64,000 nucleotides of DNA from P52-10 sp041397365. GTDB taxonomy: Bacteria > Pseudomonadota > Alphaproteobacteria > Rhizobiales > Xanthobacteraceae. The stretch spans positions 1 through 64,000 of the forward strand of contig JAWKWT010000006.1 of NCBI GenBank assembly GCA_041397365.1, in the 5' to 3' direction. Of the stretch, positions 50,486-60,180 are shown in pieces; the stretch's first letter is position 1; each line of letters begins with the position of its first letter. Below the pieces are notes generated by a model, which worked only from the letters and a program-made list of their open reading frames with translations, was not told the origin of the DNA and did no database searches. A program made the translations under genes and the position numbers.

Positions 50486-52585
50486 ATGCGTCCGAATCTT
50501 CTCAATCCACTGTTTTCGCCGGTGACCACGCTGACAGGCGTCGGTCCGAAACAGGACAAGCTGTTTCGCTACCTGCTCGACCGCGAAACCACGCCGCGTC
50601 TGGTCGATCTCTTGTTCCATCTGCCGGCCGGCGTGGTGGACCGGCGCGCGAGGCCGAAGATTTCCGATGCGGTTCCGGGCACCGTCGTCACGCTGTCGGT
50701 GACGATCGACCGCCACCGGCCGCCGCCGTCGCGGCATTCGCGCGCGCCCTATACGATCATCGCCAGCGACGACACCGGCGACGTCGTGCTGACTTATTTC
50801 AGGGGCGACCGCTCCTATCTGGAAAAGCAGATGCCGCTCGGTGCACATCGCTATGTCTCCGGCATCGTGCAGATGTTCGACGGCACATTGCAGATGGTCC
50901 ATCCCGACCGCGTGGTCGACGAGGCCGGACTTGCCAGCATGCCGTCGATCGAGCCGGTCTATCCGCTGACTGAAGGTCTGGCGCTGGGCTCGCTCCGCCG
51001 CGCCGTGCAGCAGGCGCTGCCGCGCATTCCGAAACTGCCCGAGTGGATCGATCCGAAGATTCTATCACGCACCGGCTTTCCGTCCTTCGCGGAAGCCTTG
51101 ACGCATATCCACGCGCCCTCCGTCCCCGAGGACATTCTCCCCGAAAACCGCTACTGGAGCCGCCTCGCCTATGACGAACTGCTCGCGGGGCAACTCGCCC
51201 TCGCTCTGGTCCGCTCGCAATTGCGGCGGCCGGCGGGTGTTCGCAATGCGGGCGACGGACATCTGCGGCGGAAGATCATCGATGCGCTTCCTTACGCGCT
51301 GACGTCGTCGCAGCAGGATGCGGCGGCTGCGATCGCCGCTGATCTTGCTGAGCCGCTGCGGATGCTGCGGCTGCTGCAAGGCGATGTCGGATCGGGCAAG
51401 ACCGTGGTCGCGCTGCTCGCCGCAGCCACTGTCGCCGAGACCGGCCGGCAGGCGGCACTGATGGCGCCGACCGAAATTCTTGCGCGCCAGCATCTGAAAA
51501 CCATCGCGCCGCTCGCCGAACAGGCTGGGCTGCGCGTCGCCATCCTCACCGGCCGCGAAAAAGGCAGGGAACGGCGCGAGATTCTGATGCGGCTGGCCGC
51601 GGGCGAACTCGATCTGCTGGTGGGAACGCACGCGATCATCCAGCCCGACGTCGTGTTCAGCGCGCTCGCGCTCGCCATCGTCGACGAACAGCACCGCTTC
51701 GGCGTGCGCGAGCGGCTGGCCCTGACAGATAAGGGCGAGGCGGTGGACATGCTGGTGCTCAGCGCGACGCCGATCCCGCGCACACTGGTGCTGACCTATT
51801 TCGGCGATATGGATATCTCCGAGTTGCGCGAAAAGCCCGCCGGCCGGCATCCGATCGACACCCGCGCGGTGCCGATGGAGCGGCTCGGCGAGATGATCGA
51901 CGCGGTCGGGCGCGCGCTTGACGCCGGACGGTTGGTCTACTGGATCTGCCCGCTGGTGGAGGAGTCCGAGAACGTCGCGCTCACCGATGCGGAGCAGCGG
52001 TTCAAGGCGTTGCAGCAGCGGTTCGGCGATCGCGTCGGCCTCGTCCATGGCCGGATGCGCGGCCCAGACAAGGACCGCGTGATGGCGCAATTTTCCGCGC
52101 GCGAGATCGGACTTCTGGTGGCGACCACCGTCATCGAGGTCGGCGTCGATGTGCCGGACGCGACGATCATGGTGATCGAGAACGCCGAGCGGTTCGGGCT
52201 CGCGCAACTGCATCAGTTACGCGGACGGATCGGGCGCGGGCGCGACGCCTCGACCTGCATCCTGCTCTACAAGGAGCCGCTCAGCGAGATGTCATCCGCG
52301 CGGCTGAAAGTGATCCGGGAGACGACCGACGGCTTTCGCATTGCCGAGGAGGATTTGAAGCTGCGCGGCGAAGGCGACGTGCTCGGAACGCGGCAGAGCG
52401 GCATGCCTGGCTACCGGCTCGTGAGGCCGCTGGTTCATGCGCAGCTCATCGCCCAGGCCCGTGAGGAAGCCACGACGATCCTGCGCGACAATCCGAAGCT
52501 GTCCGGCGAGCGCGGAAAGGCGCTGCGCGCGCTGCTGTATCTGTTCGAGCGAGACGATGCGCTGCCGCTGCTTGGCGCGGGGTGA
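50486..52585 (+). CDS. recG: ATP-dependent DNA helicase RecG
   Basis: A 699-residue protein of normal length. The N-terminal wedge domain (LFSPVTTLTGVGPKQDKLFR, VDLLFHLPAGVVDRRARPKI) precedes the helicase core with Walker A in LLQGDVGSGKTVVALLAAAT, the DEQHRFGVRERLALTDKGEA box, SATPIPRTLVLTYFGDMDIS and QLHQLRGRIGRGRDASTCIL. RecG remodels stalled forks and Holliday junctions. Divergent from sdhE-mfd, with a 177-base shared upstream region. The stop nearly abuts the DUF502 gene. Confidence 0.96.
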   Translation: MRPNLLNPLFSPVTTLTGVGPKQDKLFRYLLDRETTPRLVDLLFHLPAGVVDRRARPKISDAVPGTVVTLSVTIDRHRPPPSRHSRAPYTIIASDDTGDVVLTYFRGDRSYLEKQMPLGAHRYVSGIVQMFDGTLQMVHPDRVVDEAGLASMPSIEPVYPLTEGLALGSLRRAVQQALPRIPKLPEWIDPKILSRTGFPSFAEALTHIHAPSVPEDILPENRYWSRLAYDELLAGQLALALVRSQLRRPAGVRNAGDGHLRRKIIDALPYALTSSQQDAAAAIAADLAEPLRMLRLLQGDVGSGKTVVALLAAATVAETGRQAALMAPTEILARQHLKTIAPLAEQAGLRVAILTGREKGRERREILMRLAAGELDLLVGTHAIIQPDVVFSALALAIVDEQHRFGVRERLALTDKGEAVDMLVLSATPIPRTLVLTYFGDMDISELREKPAGRHPIDTRAVPMERLGEMIDAVGRALDAGRLVYWICPLVEESENVALTDAEQRFKALQQRFGDRVGLVHGRMRGPDKDRVMAQFSAREIGLLVATTVIEVGVDVPDATIMVIENAERFGLAQLHQLRGRIGRGRDASTCILLYKEPLSEMSSARLKVIRETTDGFRIAEEDLKLRGEGDVLGTRQSGMPGYRLVRPLVHAQLIAQAREEATTILRDNPKLSGERGKALRALLYLFERDDALPLLGAG

Positions 52586-52586
52586 T

Positions 52587-53357
52587 TTACGACGGCGCGT
52601 CGGTTTTCTTGGCGTTGGCGGCTTGCGCCAGACGCGCCGCCTGCGCCATGTCGGCGAGCGCGACGACGTTCTTCTTGCTGTCCGCCGCAGCGCCCGGCTG
52701 CACCACGCCGGCCGACATGATGAGCGTCGCGGCCTGCTCGGCGTTCATGTCGATCTCGATGACCGATTTCTTCGGCACGTAGAAGAAGAAGCCCGTGGTC
52801 GGGTTCGGCGAGCATGGCAGGAACACCGACATGTATTCGGTGCTCTCGGGCAGACGTCGCGAGACGTCGGCGCTCGGCGGCTGCGAGATCAGCACGATCG
52901 ACCACATTCCCGGCGCCGGGAATTCGACCAGCCCCACTTTGCGGAAACTCGATCCCTTCCCCGAAAACAGCGTCTCGAACACCTGCTTCAGGCTACGGTA
53001 GATGGCGCGCACCACCGGCATGCGGCCGAGCACCATCTCGCTCAGCTCCAGCACGGTGCGGCCGATCAGGTTCGCCGTCAGGAAGCCGAGCAGAGTGAGT
53101 GCGAACACCGCCACCACCAGCCCGGAACCGGGAATCGGGAACGGCAGATAGGTTTCCGGCCGATAAGCGACCGGAACCAGCGGCCGCACCAGATCGTCCA
53201 CCCAGGTAATGAACGACCAGGTCAAATAGGCCGTGATCGCGACCGGTCCGGCCACGACCAGCCCGGTGAGGAAATAGGTCCGCAGACGGCCCGCGAAGCT
53301 TTGCTTCACCGAAGCAGGCGGCTGCTCCGGTGGGACGAAATCGGTTTCAGTGTTCAT
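52587..53357 (-). CDS. DUF502 family inner-membrane protein
   Basis: A 256-residue membrane protein with two clear helices (YFLTGLVVAGPVAITAYLTW and VVAVFALTLLGFLTANLIG). After the second comes the DUF502 block VLELSEMVLGRMPVVRAIYR, SLKQVFETLFSGKG and FVPCSPNPTTGFFFYVPKKS (in the variant VFLPCSPNPTTGFFFYVP). It lies downstream of glmS on the same strand and may be cotranscribed. Function unknown; the family is conserved in many bacteria. Confidence 0.85.
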   Translation of the reverse strand: MNTETDFVPPEQPPASVKQSFAGRLRTYFLTGLVVAGPVAITAYLTWSFITWVDDLVRPLVPVAYRPETYLPFPIPGSGLVVAVFALTLLGFLTANLIGRTVLELSEMVLGRMPVVRAIYRSLKQVFETLFSGKGSSFRKVGLVEFPAPGMWSIVLISQPPSADVSRRLPESTEYMSVFLPCSPNPTTGFFFYVPKKSVIEIDMNAEQAATLIMSAGVVQPGAAADSKKNVVALADMAQAARLAQAANAKKTDAPS

Positions 53358-53465
53358 TCAGCGCCCGTCAGTCCGTCTGCCGCTCGTTTCGATCTCCCGT
53401 CGCCGGGAACGATCTTTTTATCAGAAGTTCGGCGCGAAAGGCGAACCTTCTGTGAGCGGTCCTGC

Positions 53466-55292
53466 CTATTCGACAGTCACGGATTTCGCCAGATTGCGCG
53501 GCTGATCCACGTCCGTGCCCATCACGACGGCGGTATGGTACGCCAGCAGCTGCACCGGAATGGCGTAGACCAGCGGCGTCACGGTCGCCGGCATCTCCGG
53601 CAGGATCAGCGTCACCAGCGATTCCACCGACGCCTGCTCCGCGCCTTTCGGGTCGGTCATCAGGATGATCCGCCCGCCGCGCGCGGCGACCTCCTGCATG
53701 TTCGAGACGGTCTTCTCGAAGATGCGATCGAATGGCGCGATGACGACAACGGGCATGTTCTCGTCGATCAGCGCGATCGGCCCGTGTTTCAGCTCGCCGG
53801 AGGCGTAGCCTTCGGCGTGGATGTAGGAAATTTCCTTCAGCTTCAGCGCGCCCTCCATCGCCAGCGGATAGGAGGTGCCACGTCCGAGATAGAGCACGTC
53901 CTTGCTCTTGGCGATGTCGCGCGCGAGCCGCTCGATCTGCGGCTCCAGCGTCAGCGCGGCGGCCATCAGGCGAGGCACTTCCGCCAGCGCGCGGATCAGC
54001 CGCTTCTCGTCATCGGCGTCGAGCACGCCGCGCGCCTTGCCGGCGGCGACGGCCAGCGCCGCCAGCGCCGTGAGCTGGCAGGTGAACGCCTTGGTCGAGG
54101 CCACGCCGATTTCAGGCCCGGCGAGCGTCGGGATCACGACATCGCTCTCGCGCGCGATCGTCGAGGTCGGCACGTTGACGATCGACAGGATGTGCTGGCC
54201 CTGCTCCTTGGCGTAGCGGAGCGCGGCCAGAGTGTCGGCCGTCTCGCCCGACTGAGAAATGAAGATCGCCAGATCGCCCTCGCGCAGCGGCGCTTCGCGA
54301 TAGCGGAATTCGGAGGCGATATCGATATCGACCGGCAGCCGCGCCAGCCGCTCGAACCAGTATTTCGCGATGCTGCCGGCGATACAAGCCGTCCCGCACG
54401 CCGAGATCGAGATGCGTTCCAATTGAGCGAAATCAAACGGCAGCGCTGCGGGCAGCCTCACTTCCTCGGTGGCGAGATCGACGTAATGCGCCAGCGTGTG
54501 GCCCACCACCTCGGGCTGTTCGTGAATTTCCTTCGCCATGAAGTGGCGATAGTTCGCCTTGTCGACGAGGAAACTCGACGCGCCGGATTTCTGGATCGGC
54601 CGCTGCACGATCGTGCCGCGCTCGTCGCGCACCATCGCGCCCTGGCGCGTCAGCACCACCCAGTCGCCGTCCTCAAGATAGCTGATGCTGTCGGTGAACG
54701 GGCTCAGCGCGATGGCGTCCGAGCCGAGATACATCTGGCTTTCGCCGTAGCCGATCGCCAGCGGCGCACCTTTACGCGCGCCGATCATCAGATCGTCCTC
54801 GCCGGCGAACACAAAGGCGAGCGCGAACGCGCCGCGCAGGCTCGGCAGCGCCGCCTTCACCGCATCGATCGGCTTCAGCCCTTTCTTCAGGAAATCATCG
54901 ACGAGCTGGACCACGATTTCGGTGTCGGTCTCGGTCACGAATGTCGCGCCGCTCTTTTCCAGCGCCTCGCGCAATTCGCGAAAATTCTCGATGATGCCGT
55001 TGTGGACCACGGCGACCCGCTCGGTCGCATGCGGGTGCGCATTCTGCTCGGTCGGACGGCCATGCGTCGCCCAGCGGGTATGGCCGATGCCGGTCTGGCC
55101 TGCGAGCGGCTGCCGCTCAAGCAGGGCTTCGAGATTCTTGAGCTTGCCCTCGGCGCGCCGCCGCGTCAGGCGTCCGCCCTCCAGCGTCGCGACGCCCGCG
55201 GAATCGTAGCCGCGATATTCGAGACGCTTCAGCGAGTCGACAAGATGCTCCGCGACAGGTCCCTGCCCCAGAATTCCAATGATGCCGCACAT
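53466..55292 (-). CDS. glmS: Glutamine--fructose-6-phosphate aminotransferase GlmS
   Basis: A 608-residue protein of normal length. Cys2 of MCGIIGILGQGPVAEHLVDS is the N-terminal nucleophile of the glutaminase domain. Two SIS domains follow (SISACGTACIAGSIAKYWFE; SQSGETADTLAALRYAKEQG; LGRGTSYPLAMEGALKLKEI) and the end is PRNLAKSVTVE. It makes glucosamine-6-phosphate for the envelope. It follows glmU on the same strand, 107 bases apart, so the two first-committed steps of UDP-GlcNAc synthesis are together. Confidence 0.97.
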   Translation of the reverse strand: MCGIIGILGQGPVAEHLVDSLKRLEYRGYDSAGVATLEGGRLTRRRAEGKLKNLEALLERQPLAGQTGIGHTRWATHGRPTEQNAHPHATERVAVVHNGIIENFRELREALEKSGATFVTETDTEIVVQLVDDFLKKGLKPIDAVKAALPSLRGAFALAFVFAGEDDLMIGARKGAPLAIGYGESQMYLGSDAIALSPFTDSISYLEDGDWVVLTRQGAMVRDERGTIVQRPIQKSGASSFLVDKANYRHFMAKEIHEQPEVVGHTLAHYVDLATEEVRLPAALPFDFAQLERISISACGTACIAGSIAKYWFERLARLPVDIDIASEFRYREAPLREGDLAIFISQSGETADTLAALRYAKEQGQHILSIVNVPTSTIARESDVVIPTLAGPEIGVASTKAFTCQLTALAALAVAAGKARGVLDADDEKRLIRALAEVPRLMAAALTLEPQIERLARDIAKSKDVLYLGRGTSYPLAMEGALKLKEISYIHAEGYASGELKHGPIALIDENMPVVVIAPFDRIFEKTVSNMQEVAARGGRIILMTDPKGAEQASVESLVTLILPEMPATVTPLVYAIPVQLLAYHTAVVMGTDVDQPRNLAKSVTVE

Positions 55293-55399
55293 AGGGTTGC
55301 GCGTCTCCGGTCCTTCAGAATCGAAGGAGTGTCATAGGCGGGCGGATGTTTACAAGTTACTCAAAATTTGTTGCGGATTGAGACACGGTTAAGGATGCC

Positions 55400-56764
55400 T
55401 CACTTCGCCTGCGCCTTGCCGGCCTTTTTCAGCGACATCACCTCGCGGAACCGCTTCGCCCAGCCGTCCTTGGTCGTCTGCTCAGAGCGTTCGATCCGCA
55501 GCGAATCCACTGGCACGTCCTTCGTCACCACCGAGCCGGACCCGATATAGGCTCCGGCTCCGATCGTGACCGGTGCGACCAGCGCCGAATTGGAGCCGAC
55601 GAACGCGCCTTCGCCGATCTCGGTGCGGTATTTGAAGAAGCCGTCATAGTTGCAGGTGATGGTGCCCGCGCCGATATTCGCATTCGCGCCGATATGCGCG
55701 TCGCCGATATAGATCAGGTGATTCACCTTCGCGCCGGCGTCGATCCTCGCTTCCTTGGTCTCGACGAAATTGCCGATGCGCGCGCCATCGCCGAGCACGG
55801 TGCCGGGCCGCAGCCGCGCGAACGGCCCGATCGAGACGTCCTTGCCGATCTTCGCCTGCACCACATGCGAGAACGAATGGACCACCGCGCCGTCCGCGAC
55901 CGAAACGCCGGGCCCGAACACGACGAACGGCTCGACCACCACATCCTTGCCGAACATGGTGTCGGCGGACAGATACACCGTCTCCGGCGCGACCAGCGTG
56001 ACGCCAGCGTCCAGCGCAGCCTGGCGGAGACGCTGCTGCATCACCGCTTCGGCTTCGGCGAGTTGCGCCTTGGTGTTGATGCCACGCACTTCGTCCTCCG
56101 TGGTTTCGATGAACGTCGCCTTCAGCCCCATCCGGTTCGCGATTTCGATCGCGTCGGGGAGGTAATATTCGCCCTTGGCGTTGGCATTGCCGATCTGGTC
56201 GAGGATCGCCAGCGCCTTGCGGCCGTCCAGCGCCATCACCCCGCCATTGCAGAGATCGATGTTTCGTTCGGCCGCGCTCGCGTCGGCATGCTCGCGGATG
56301 GCGCTCAAATTGTCGCCATCGACGATCAGCCGGCCATAGCCGGTCGGATCGGCCGCGCGAAAGCCGAGCACGACGATGGCGGCGTTCCGCGCGAGCGGCG
56401 CGCGCAGCCGCTCCAGCGTCGCGGCCGAAATCAGCGGCGTGTCGCCGAACATGACGATCAGATCGTCCGCGCCTTGCGCGAGCGCGTCGCGCGCCGCCAG
56501 CACCGCATGCGCGGTGCCGAGCCGTTCGCGCTGCACGAAAATCCGCGCGTCGGCGCGTGTGCGCTTCACCTCGCCGCCGACATCCTCTCGATCCGGGCCG
56601 ATGACCACCGCCAGCGCGTGGCCTTCGCCACGCGGCGCTGCCGCAAGCACATGCGCAAGCAAAGGCCGCTGCGCGACGGGGTGCAGAACCTTCGGCAGCG
56701 ACGAGCGCATCCGCGTTCCCTCGCCGGCCGCGAGCACGATGGTGAGGCTGGTTCTGGCGGTCAT
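55400..56764 (-). CDS. glmU: Bifunctional UDP-GlcNAc pyrophosphorylase/GlcN-1-P acetyltransferase GlmU
   Basis: A 454-residue protein. The N-terminal pyrophosphorylase domain has IVLAAGEGTRMRSSLPKVLH. The C-terminal left-handed beta-helix has hexapeptide repeats (NANIGAGTITCNYDGFFKYR, VGSNSALVAPVTIGAGAYIG) and the acetyltransferase region. It makes UDP-N-acetylglucosamine. Upstream of glmS, same strand. Start ATG 56764. Confidence 0.96.
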   Translation of the reverse strand: MTARTSLTIVLAAGEGTRMRSSLPKVLHPVAQRPLLAHVLAAAPRGEGHALAVVIGPDREDVGGEVKRTRADARIFVQRERLGTAHAVLAARDALAQGADDLIVMFGDTPLISAATLERLRAPLARNAAIVVLGFRAADPTGYGRLIVDGDNLSAIREHADASAAERNIDLCNGGVMALDGRKALAILDQIGNANAKGEYYLPDAIEIANRMGLKATFIETTEDEVRGINTKAQLAEAEAVMQQRLRQAALDAGVTLVAPETVYLSADTMFGKDVVVEPFVVFGPGVSVADGAVVHSFSHVVQAKIGKDVSIGPFARLRPGTVLGDGARIGNFVETKEARIDAGAKVNHLIYIGDAHIGANANIGAGTITCNYDGFFKYRTEIGEGAFVGSNSALVAPVTIGAGAYIGSGSVVTKDVPVDSLRIERSEQTTKDGWAKRFREVMSLKKAGKAQAK

Positions 56765-56931
56765 TCAAATTTTCCTGCGGCGTCCGGTCCCTCTTAACCG
56801 AGCCCTTTGCGAGAACAAAGAGGCTCAGTGCAACGGCATGCCGCTCACGATCCTGTTAGGTTTATGCATTGATTCTGCGCGTGATCCGCGTCTCCATCCG
56901 GCTTTGGGGCGACCGGGAAGGACATTTCGAC

Positions 56932-57934
56932 TTGTCGGATTCGAATCCGAAAAATGATGGCGGCCGGCGAGGCGGCGCCATCGCCGACGAAGAGCGGCTG
57001 GGCCGCCGCGACCTGCTGCGCCTTTTCGCCTGGGGGTTTTGCGCCGTGCTGGCGGTTGCGGGCGTCGCCAGCCTGTATCGAAGTCGGACCCCATCGAACG
57101 TTCCGGCGAGACGGCGCAGATTCTGGTGACCCGCACCATCCAGGCGGAACAGGCAGCAAAAGCAATGACCTCGAAGCGCGGCGGCTGGCGGCCGCCATCG
57201 CAACGCTGAACAACGACCGCGACCGGCTGTTCGACCGACTGGCTTCGCTGGAAACGGCACTGGCGACGGCGACCGACTCCATCCGAAAGCTGGAGACCGC
57301 TAAGACGGAGACGTTGCCCGCCGTTTCCGCCGTGCCGGACCCGCCCTCCCTGCCGGCCGTCTCCGCAGCGCCGCAGACCACACGCGCGGCCGAGACAACG
57401 CCACCTACGCCTGAGGCCACCGAACCGCCGGTTGAGACGACCGCGAGCATTCCGCCGCAACCTATCGCCGCTGCGCCTTCTTTGGTTCAAACGCTGCCGA
57501 TCCCCGACGCCCGGTTCGACACCAACGGTCAGGTCGAAACCCTGGCGCCGCAGACCGAATTCGGCCTGGAACTCGGCAAGGCCGCGTCGCCGGACGGCTT
57601 GCGCGCGCTGTGGCGAAAGCTGGCGCGAAAACACGCCTCCGAACTGGAGGGGCTCGGGCCGATCGTCGTGGTGCGGGAGCGCCGCGGCGGGTTCGACCTG
57701 CATCTCGTAGCCGGTCCGATCCGGGATGCGGCGACCGCCGCGCGCCTGTGCGCGTCGCTGATCGACACCCGGCAAGCGTGCCGGACCACCGTGTTCGACG
57801 GCCAGCGGCTTTCGCTAAGCGGCGAAACCACGCCTGAAAAACCCCGACGTGCCCGGCGCAAATCCACGCAAGCCCCGCAATTGCCGGCGGCGCGGCCGGC
57901 ATCCTCGATCGCCTCGATGATCGGGTTTCAGTGA
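56932..57934 (+). pseudogene. Membrane-anchored SPOR-like domain protein, frameshifted
   Basis: The likely start is TTG 56932 after GGAAGGA. The first part (SDSNPKNDGGRRGGAIADEE, then a membrane helix LLRLFAWGFCAVLAVAGVAS) is in one frame, GETAQILVTRTIQAEQAAKA is in a second, and LEARRLAAAIATLNNDRDRL onward is in a third; indels lie near 57100 and 57160. The rest has a coiled coil (LFDRLASLETALATATDSIR), a Pro/Thr-rich linker and a C-terminal domain with ELEGLGPIVVVRERRGGFDL and AARLCASLIDTRQACRTTVF that resembles SPOR domains. The function may be peptidoglycan-related, by analogy only. Confidence 0.65.
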
Positions 57935-57991
57935 GGTCGCAAACAAAGTTGCGACCTTGAATTACGCGGCGGCGCGGACCATAGTCCGCGC

Positions 57992-58372
57992 ATGAAAAAA
58001 GACCCGTTCCGCTTGAGCGCCTTGCAGGTGCAGTGGCTTCTGATCGTCGGATTCGTCAGCGTCGGCTACGCGCTGTATCTGCGCTATTTCGCGATCGAAA
58101 CCTCGCAGGTCGCGCTCGCCTGCGACGCCGGCCTGCAAACCTGGCTCTGCAAGACGCGGCTCGCCGCGACATGGCTGTTCCGCCACTCGGTGCTCGGCGG
58201 CGCGGCGCTGGTGATCGCGGTCCTGCATGTCATGCGGCCCTCGATCGTCACGCTGACCGCCGGCCTTGCGGTCGCAGGACTCGGCATCGTCCTCTACAAC
58301 ATCGCGTTGTCGGGCCTCGCGATCGGCCTGCTCATTCTAGGCTTCGCGCGACCCGCACCCGCCACATCGTGA
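57992..58372 (+). CDS. Small multi-span membrane protein
   Basis: A 126-residue protein with four hydrophobic segments (LSALQVQWLLIVGFVSVGYA, LFRHSVLGGAALVIAVLHVM, LTAGLAVAGLGIVLYNIAL and SGLAIGLLILGF). Two cysteines (ALACDAGLQTWLCKTRLAAT) lie in the periplasmic loop after the first helix. It overlaps the convergent ndvC-like gene by 40 bases at its 3' end. No family recognised. Confidence 0.7.
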   Translation: MKKDPFRLSALQVQWLLIVGFVSVGYALYLRYFAIETSQVALACDAGLQTWLCKTRLAATWLFRHSVLGGAALVIAVLHVMRPSIVTLTAGLAVAGLGIVLYNIALSGLAIGLLILGFARPAPATS

Positions 58373-59954
58373 GCGCGAGCCCGGCATAGACGGCGCAGGT
58401 CCACACCGACTGCCAGTTCTTGAACGTCTCGTTAACGACGATGTAACCCGCCGACAGGATCAGCGCGACGGCGAAGACCGCTTCGGCGATCGGCCGGCTG
58501 CCGTCGCGCGGGCGGTTGAGCAGCGACAGCAGGAACAGCGGCAGCACCGCCATCGTCAGCGAGGCGAACGGAAAGTCGCGGTAGCGCGGATCGAACACGA
58601 AGCCGAGCGCGGTCTGGAGCGCGGTAACGGCCGTCACCGCCGCGCACAGGCCGAGCAGAACTCCCACCGCAGAACGTTCGCGATCCTGCCGCGGCCCGAT
58701 GACGCCGACGAAGCCCGGCAAGGCGCGACCGGACATCAAGGCGACGCCGGCGAGCAGTGGCGCGGTGACGCCGGCGGCGAACATCGAGCCCCAGAGCAGC
58801 CAGCCGCCGGCGCCGCGGCTTTCCAGCAGCACCTTTTCGGCCGCAACGCCCAGCAGCACCCCACCCGCGGTCGCGCCGAGACCGACCGCCACCCACGAGG
58901 TCCAGCGCGGCGACCACGGCTTTCGCCGCTGAGTCATGAAGGCCGCGAAAAACACAAGCGCGGCATAGGCGAGGCCCGCATACCACTGCATTCGCCAGAA
59001 CGGAAAATTGTTGATCGGCTGCCCGGCCGGATATTTCAGCTCGCGCGGATCGTCGCCGAACAGCCCCCAATAGCCGCCGACCGTGCCTTCCAGTTCACGT
59101 TTCCAGGGCTGGTCATACGCCTCGATCAGATTGACATGGTATTTTTCGCGCCGCGCAAGTTCGAGCACCTCGGACACCACGCGCGCCTGATTGGTGCGCG
59201 ACGGCAACGCCCCTTCCCGCATCCGTCCGGCGCTGGGCCAACCGGTCTCGCCGATCAGGATTTCCTTGTTCGGGAACGCGATCGCCATCCGCTTGCGGAT
59301 CGAATCGACATGCGCCGCCGCATGCCGCGCCCGAATCGGAAAATCCTCCCAGTACGGCAGAATGTGAATGGTGACGAAATCGACCGCATCGTAGATTTCA
59401 CGGTGGCGCAGCCAGAACTCCCAGACGTCGGCATAGCTCACCGGAATGCCTTTGACCTCGGCCTTCACCTGCCGGATCAGCGCCGCCAGATCGGCGGCCG
59501 TCATCTCGCCGCGCAGCAGCACCTCATTGCCCACCATGATCGAGGAGATCACGCCGGGATATTCCTTCGCCAGTGCGATCGTGGTCTCGATCTGCACGCG
59601 GTTCTTCAGCCGGTCGCTGCCGATCCAGATGCCGTGAATGACCTTCAGCCCGGCCTTCTGCGCCAGAGCCGGCACCTGATCCAGGCCGTTGTCGACAGAA
59701 TAGGTGCGAACGCAGCCGGTGACGGTCGCGAGCTGCTTCAGGTCCGCCGCGATCTGCTCTGCGCTGATCTGCAAGGTGGAATTCAGCGGGCTCTGCGCCC
59801 CGCGGAACGGTGCGTAGGAGACGCAGTCGAGTTTCTGGGCGGGATCGATCGGCGCGTGCCGCAGCGAGACCGGCGTGGCGAGCCACCACCACACGGCGGA
59901 GATCGCGGCGAGCGAAACGACCAGAAAAGCGAGGGGAATGCGAAGGGCGGTCAG
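58332..59954 (-). CDS. ndvC: NdvC-like membrane protein, GH17 glucanosyltransferase type
   Basis: A protein of about 540 residues. The N-terminal half is a GH17 fold: VSYAPFRGAQSPLNSTLQIS, then the acid/base Glu in SIMVGNEVLLRGEMTAADLA and the nucleophile Glu in ILIGETGWPSAGRMREGALP. The C-terminal half has about eight membrane helices (LAYAALVFFAAFMTQRRKPW onward). NdvC of Bradyrhizobium japonicum works with NdvB in beta-(1,3)/(1,6)-glucan synthesis. The first canonical start is GTG 59894, but in the same frame LTALRIPLAFLVVSLAAISA forms a membrane anchor upstream, and a strong GGAGG lies five bases before CTG 59954, so CTG may be the real start. Confidence 0.8.
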   Translation of the reverse strand: MTALRIPLAFLVVSLAAISAVWWWLATPVSLRHAPIDPAQKLDCVSYAPFRGAQSPLNSTLQISAEQIAADLKQLATVTGCVRTYSVDNGLDQVPALAQKAGLKVIHGIWIGSDRLKNRVQIETTIALAKEYPGVISSIMVGNEVLLRGEMTAADLAALIRQVKAEVKGIPVSYADVWEFWLRHREIYDAVDFVTIHILPYWEDFPIRARHAAAHVDSIRKRMAIAFPNKEILIGETGWPSAGRMREGALPSRTNQARVVSEVLELARREKYHVNLIEAYDQPWKRELEGTVGGYWGLFGDDPRELKYPAGQPINNFPFWRMQWYAGLAYAALVFFAAFMTQRRKPWSPRWTSWVAVGLGATAGGVLLGVAAEKVLLESRGAGGWLLWGSMFAAGVTAPLLAGVALMSGRALPGFVGVIGPRQDRERSAVGVLLGLCAAVTAVTALQTALGFVFDPRYRDFPFASLTMAVLPLFLLSLLNRPRDGSRPIAEAVFAVALILSAGYIVVNETFKNWQSVWTCAVYAGLALTMWRVRVARSLE

Positions 59955-60180
59955 GTGAACCTCCAGAAAACAGAGCCGCTACCTTTAGCTGCGCCGCCGC
60001 CAACGCACAAATTGAACTTCGCCAGACTCAACTCTGCCAAGTCGTCGCATATTGCGTTGTTGCTGGACAATTCGCGGAATCTGCTCCATTTGATTCTTCT
60101 GCATGACCTCGCCGCATTGGGGACCCATTTCGGCGTCATGAGGGGTTTTTGGGCGGTCAGCGGGAAGATTAAGGAACGTT

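Noticed and set aside
52437..55337. Long plus-strand open frame (966 codons) opposite DUF502 and glmS
   Set aside because: Antisense to two real genes, low-complexity His/Arg/Gln composition, no ribosome-binding site with a plausible product.
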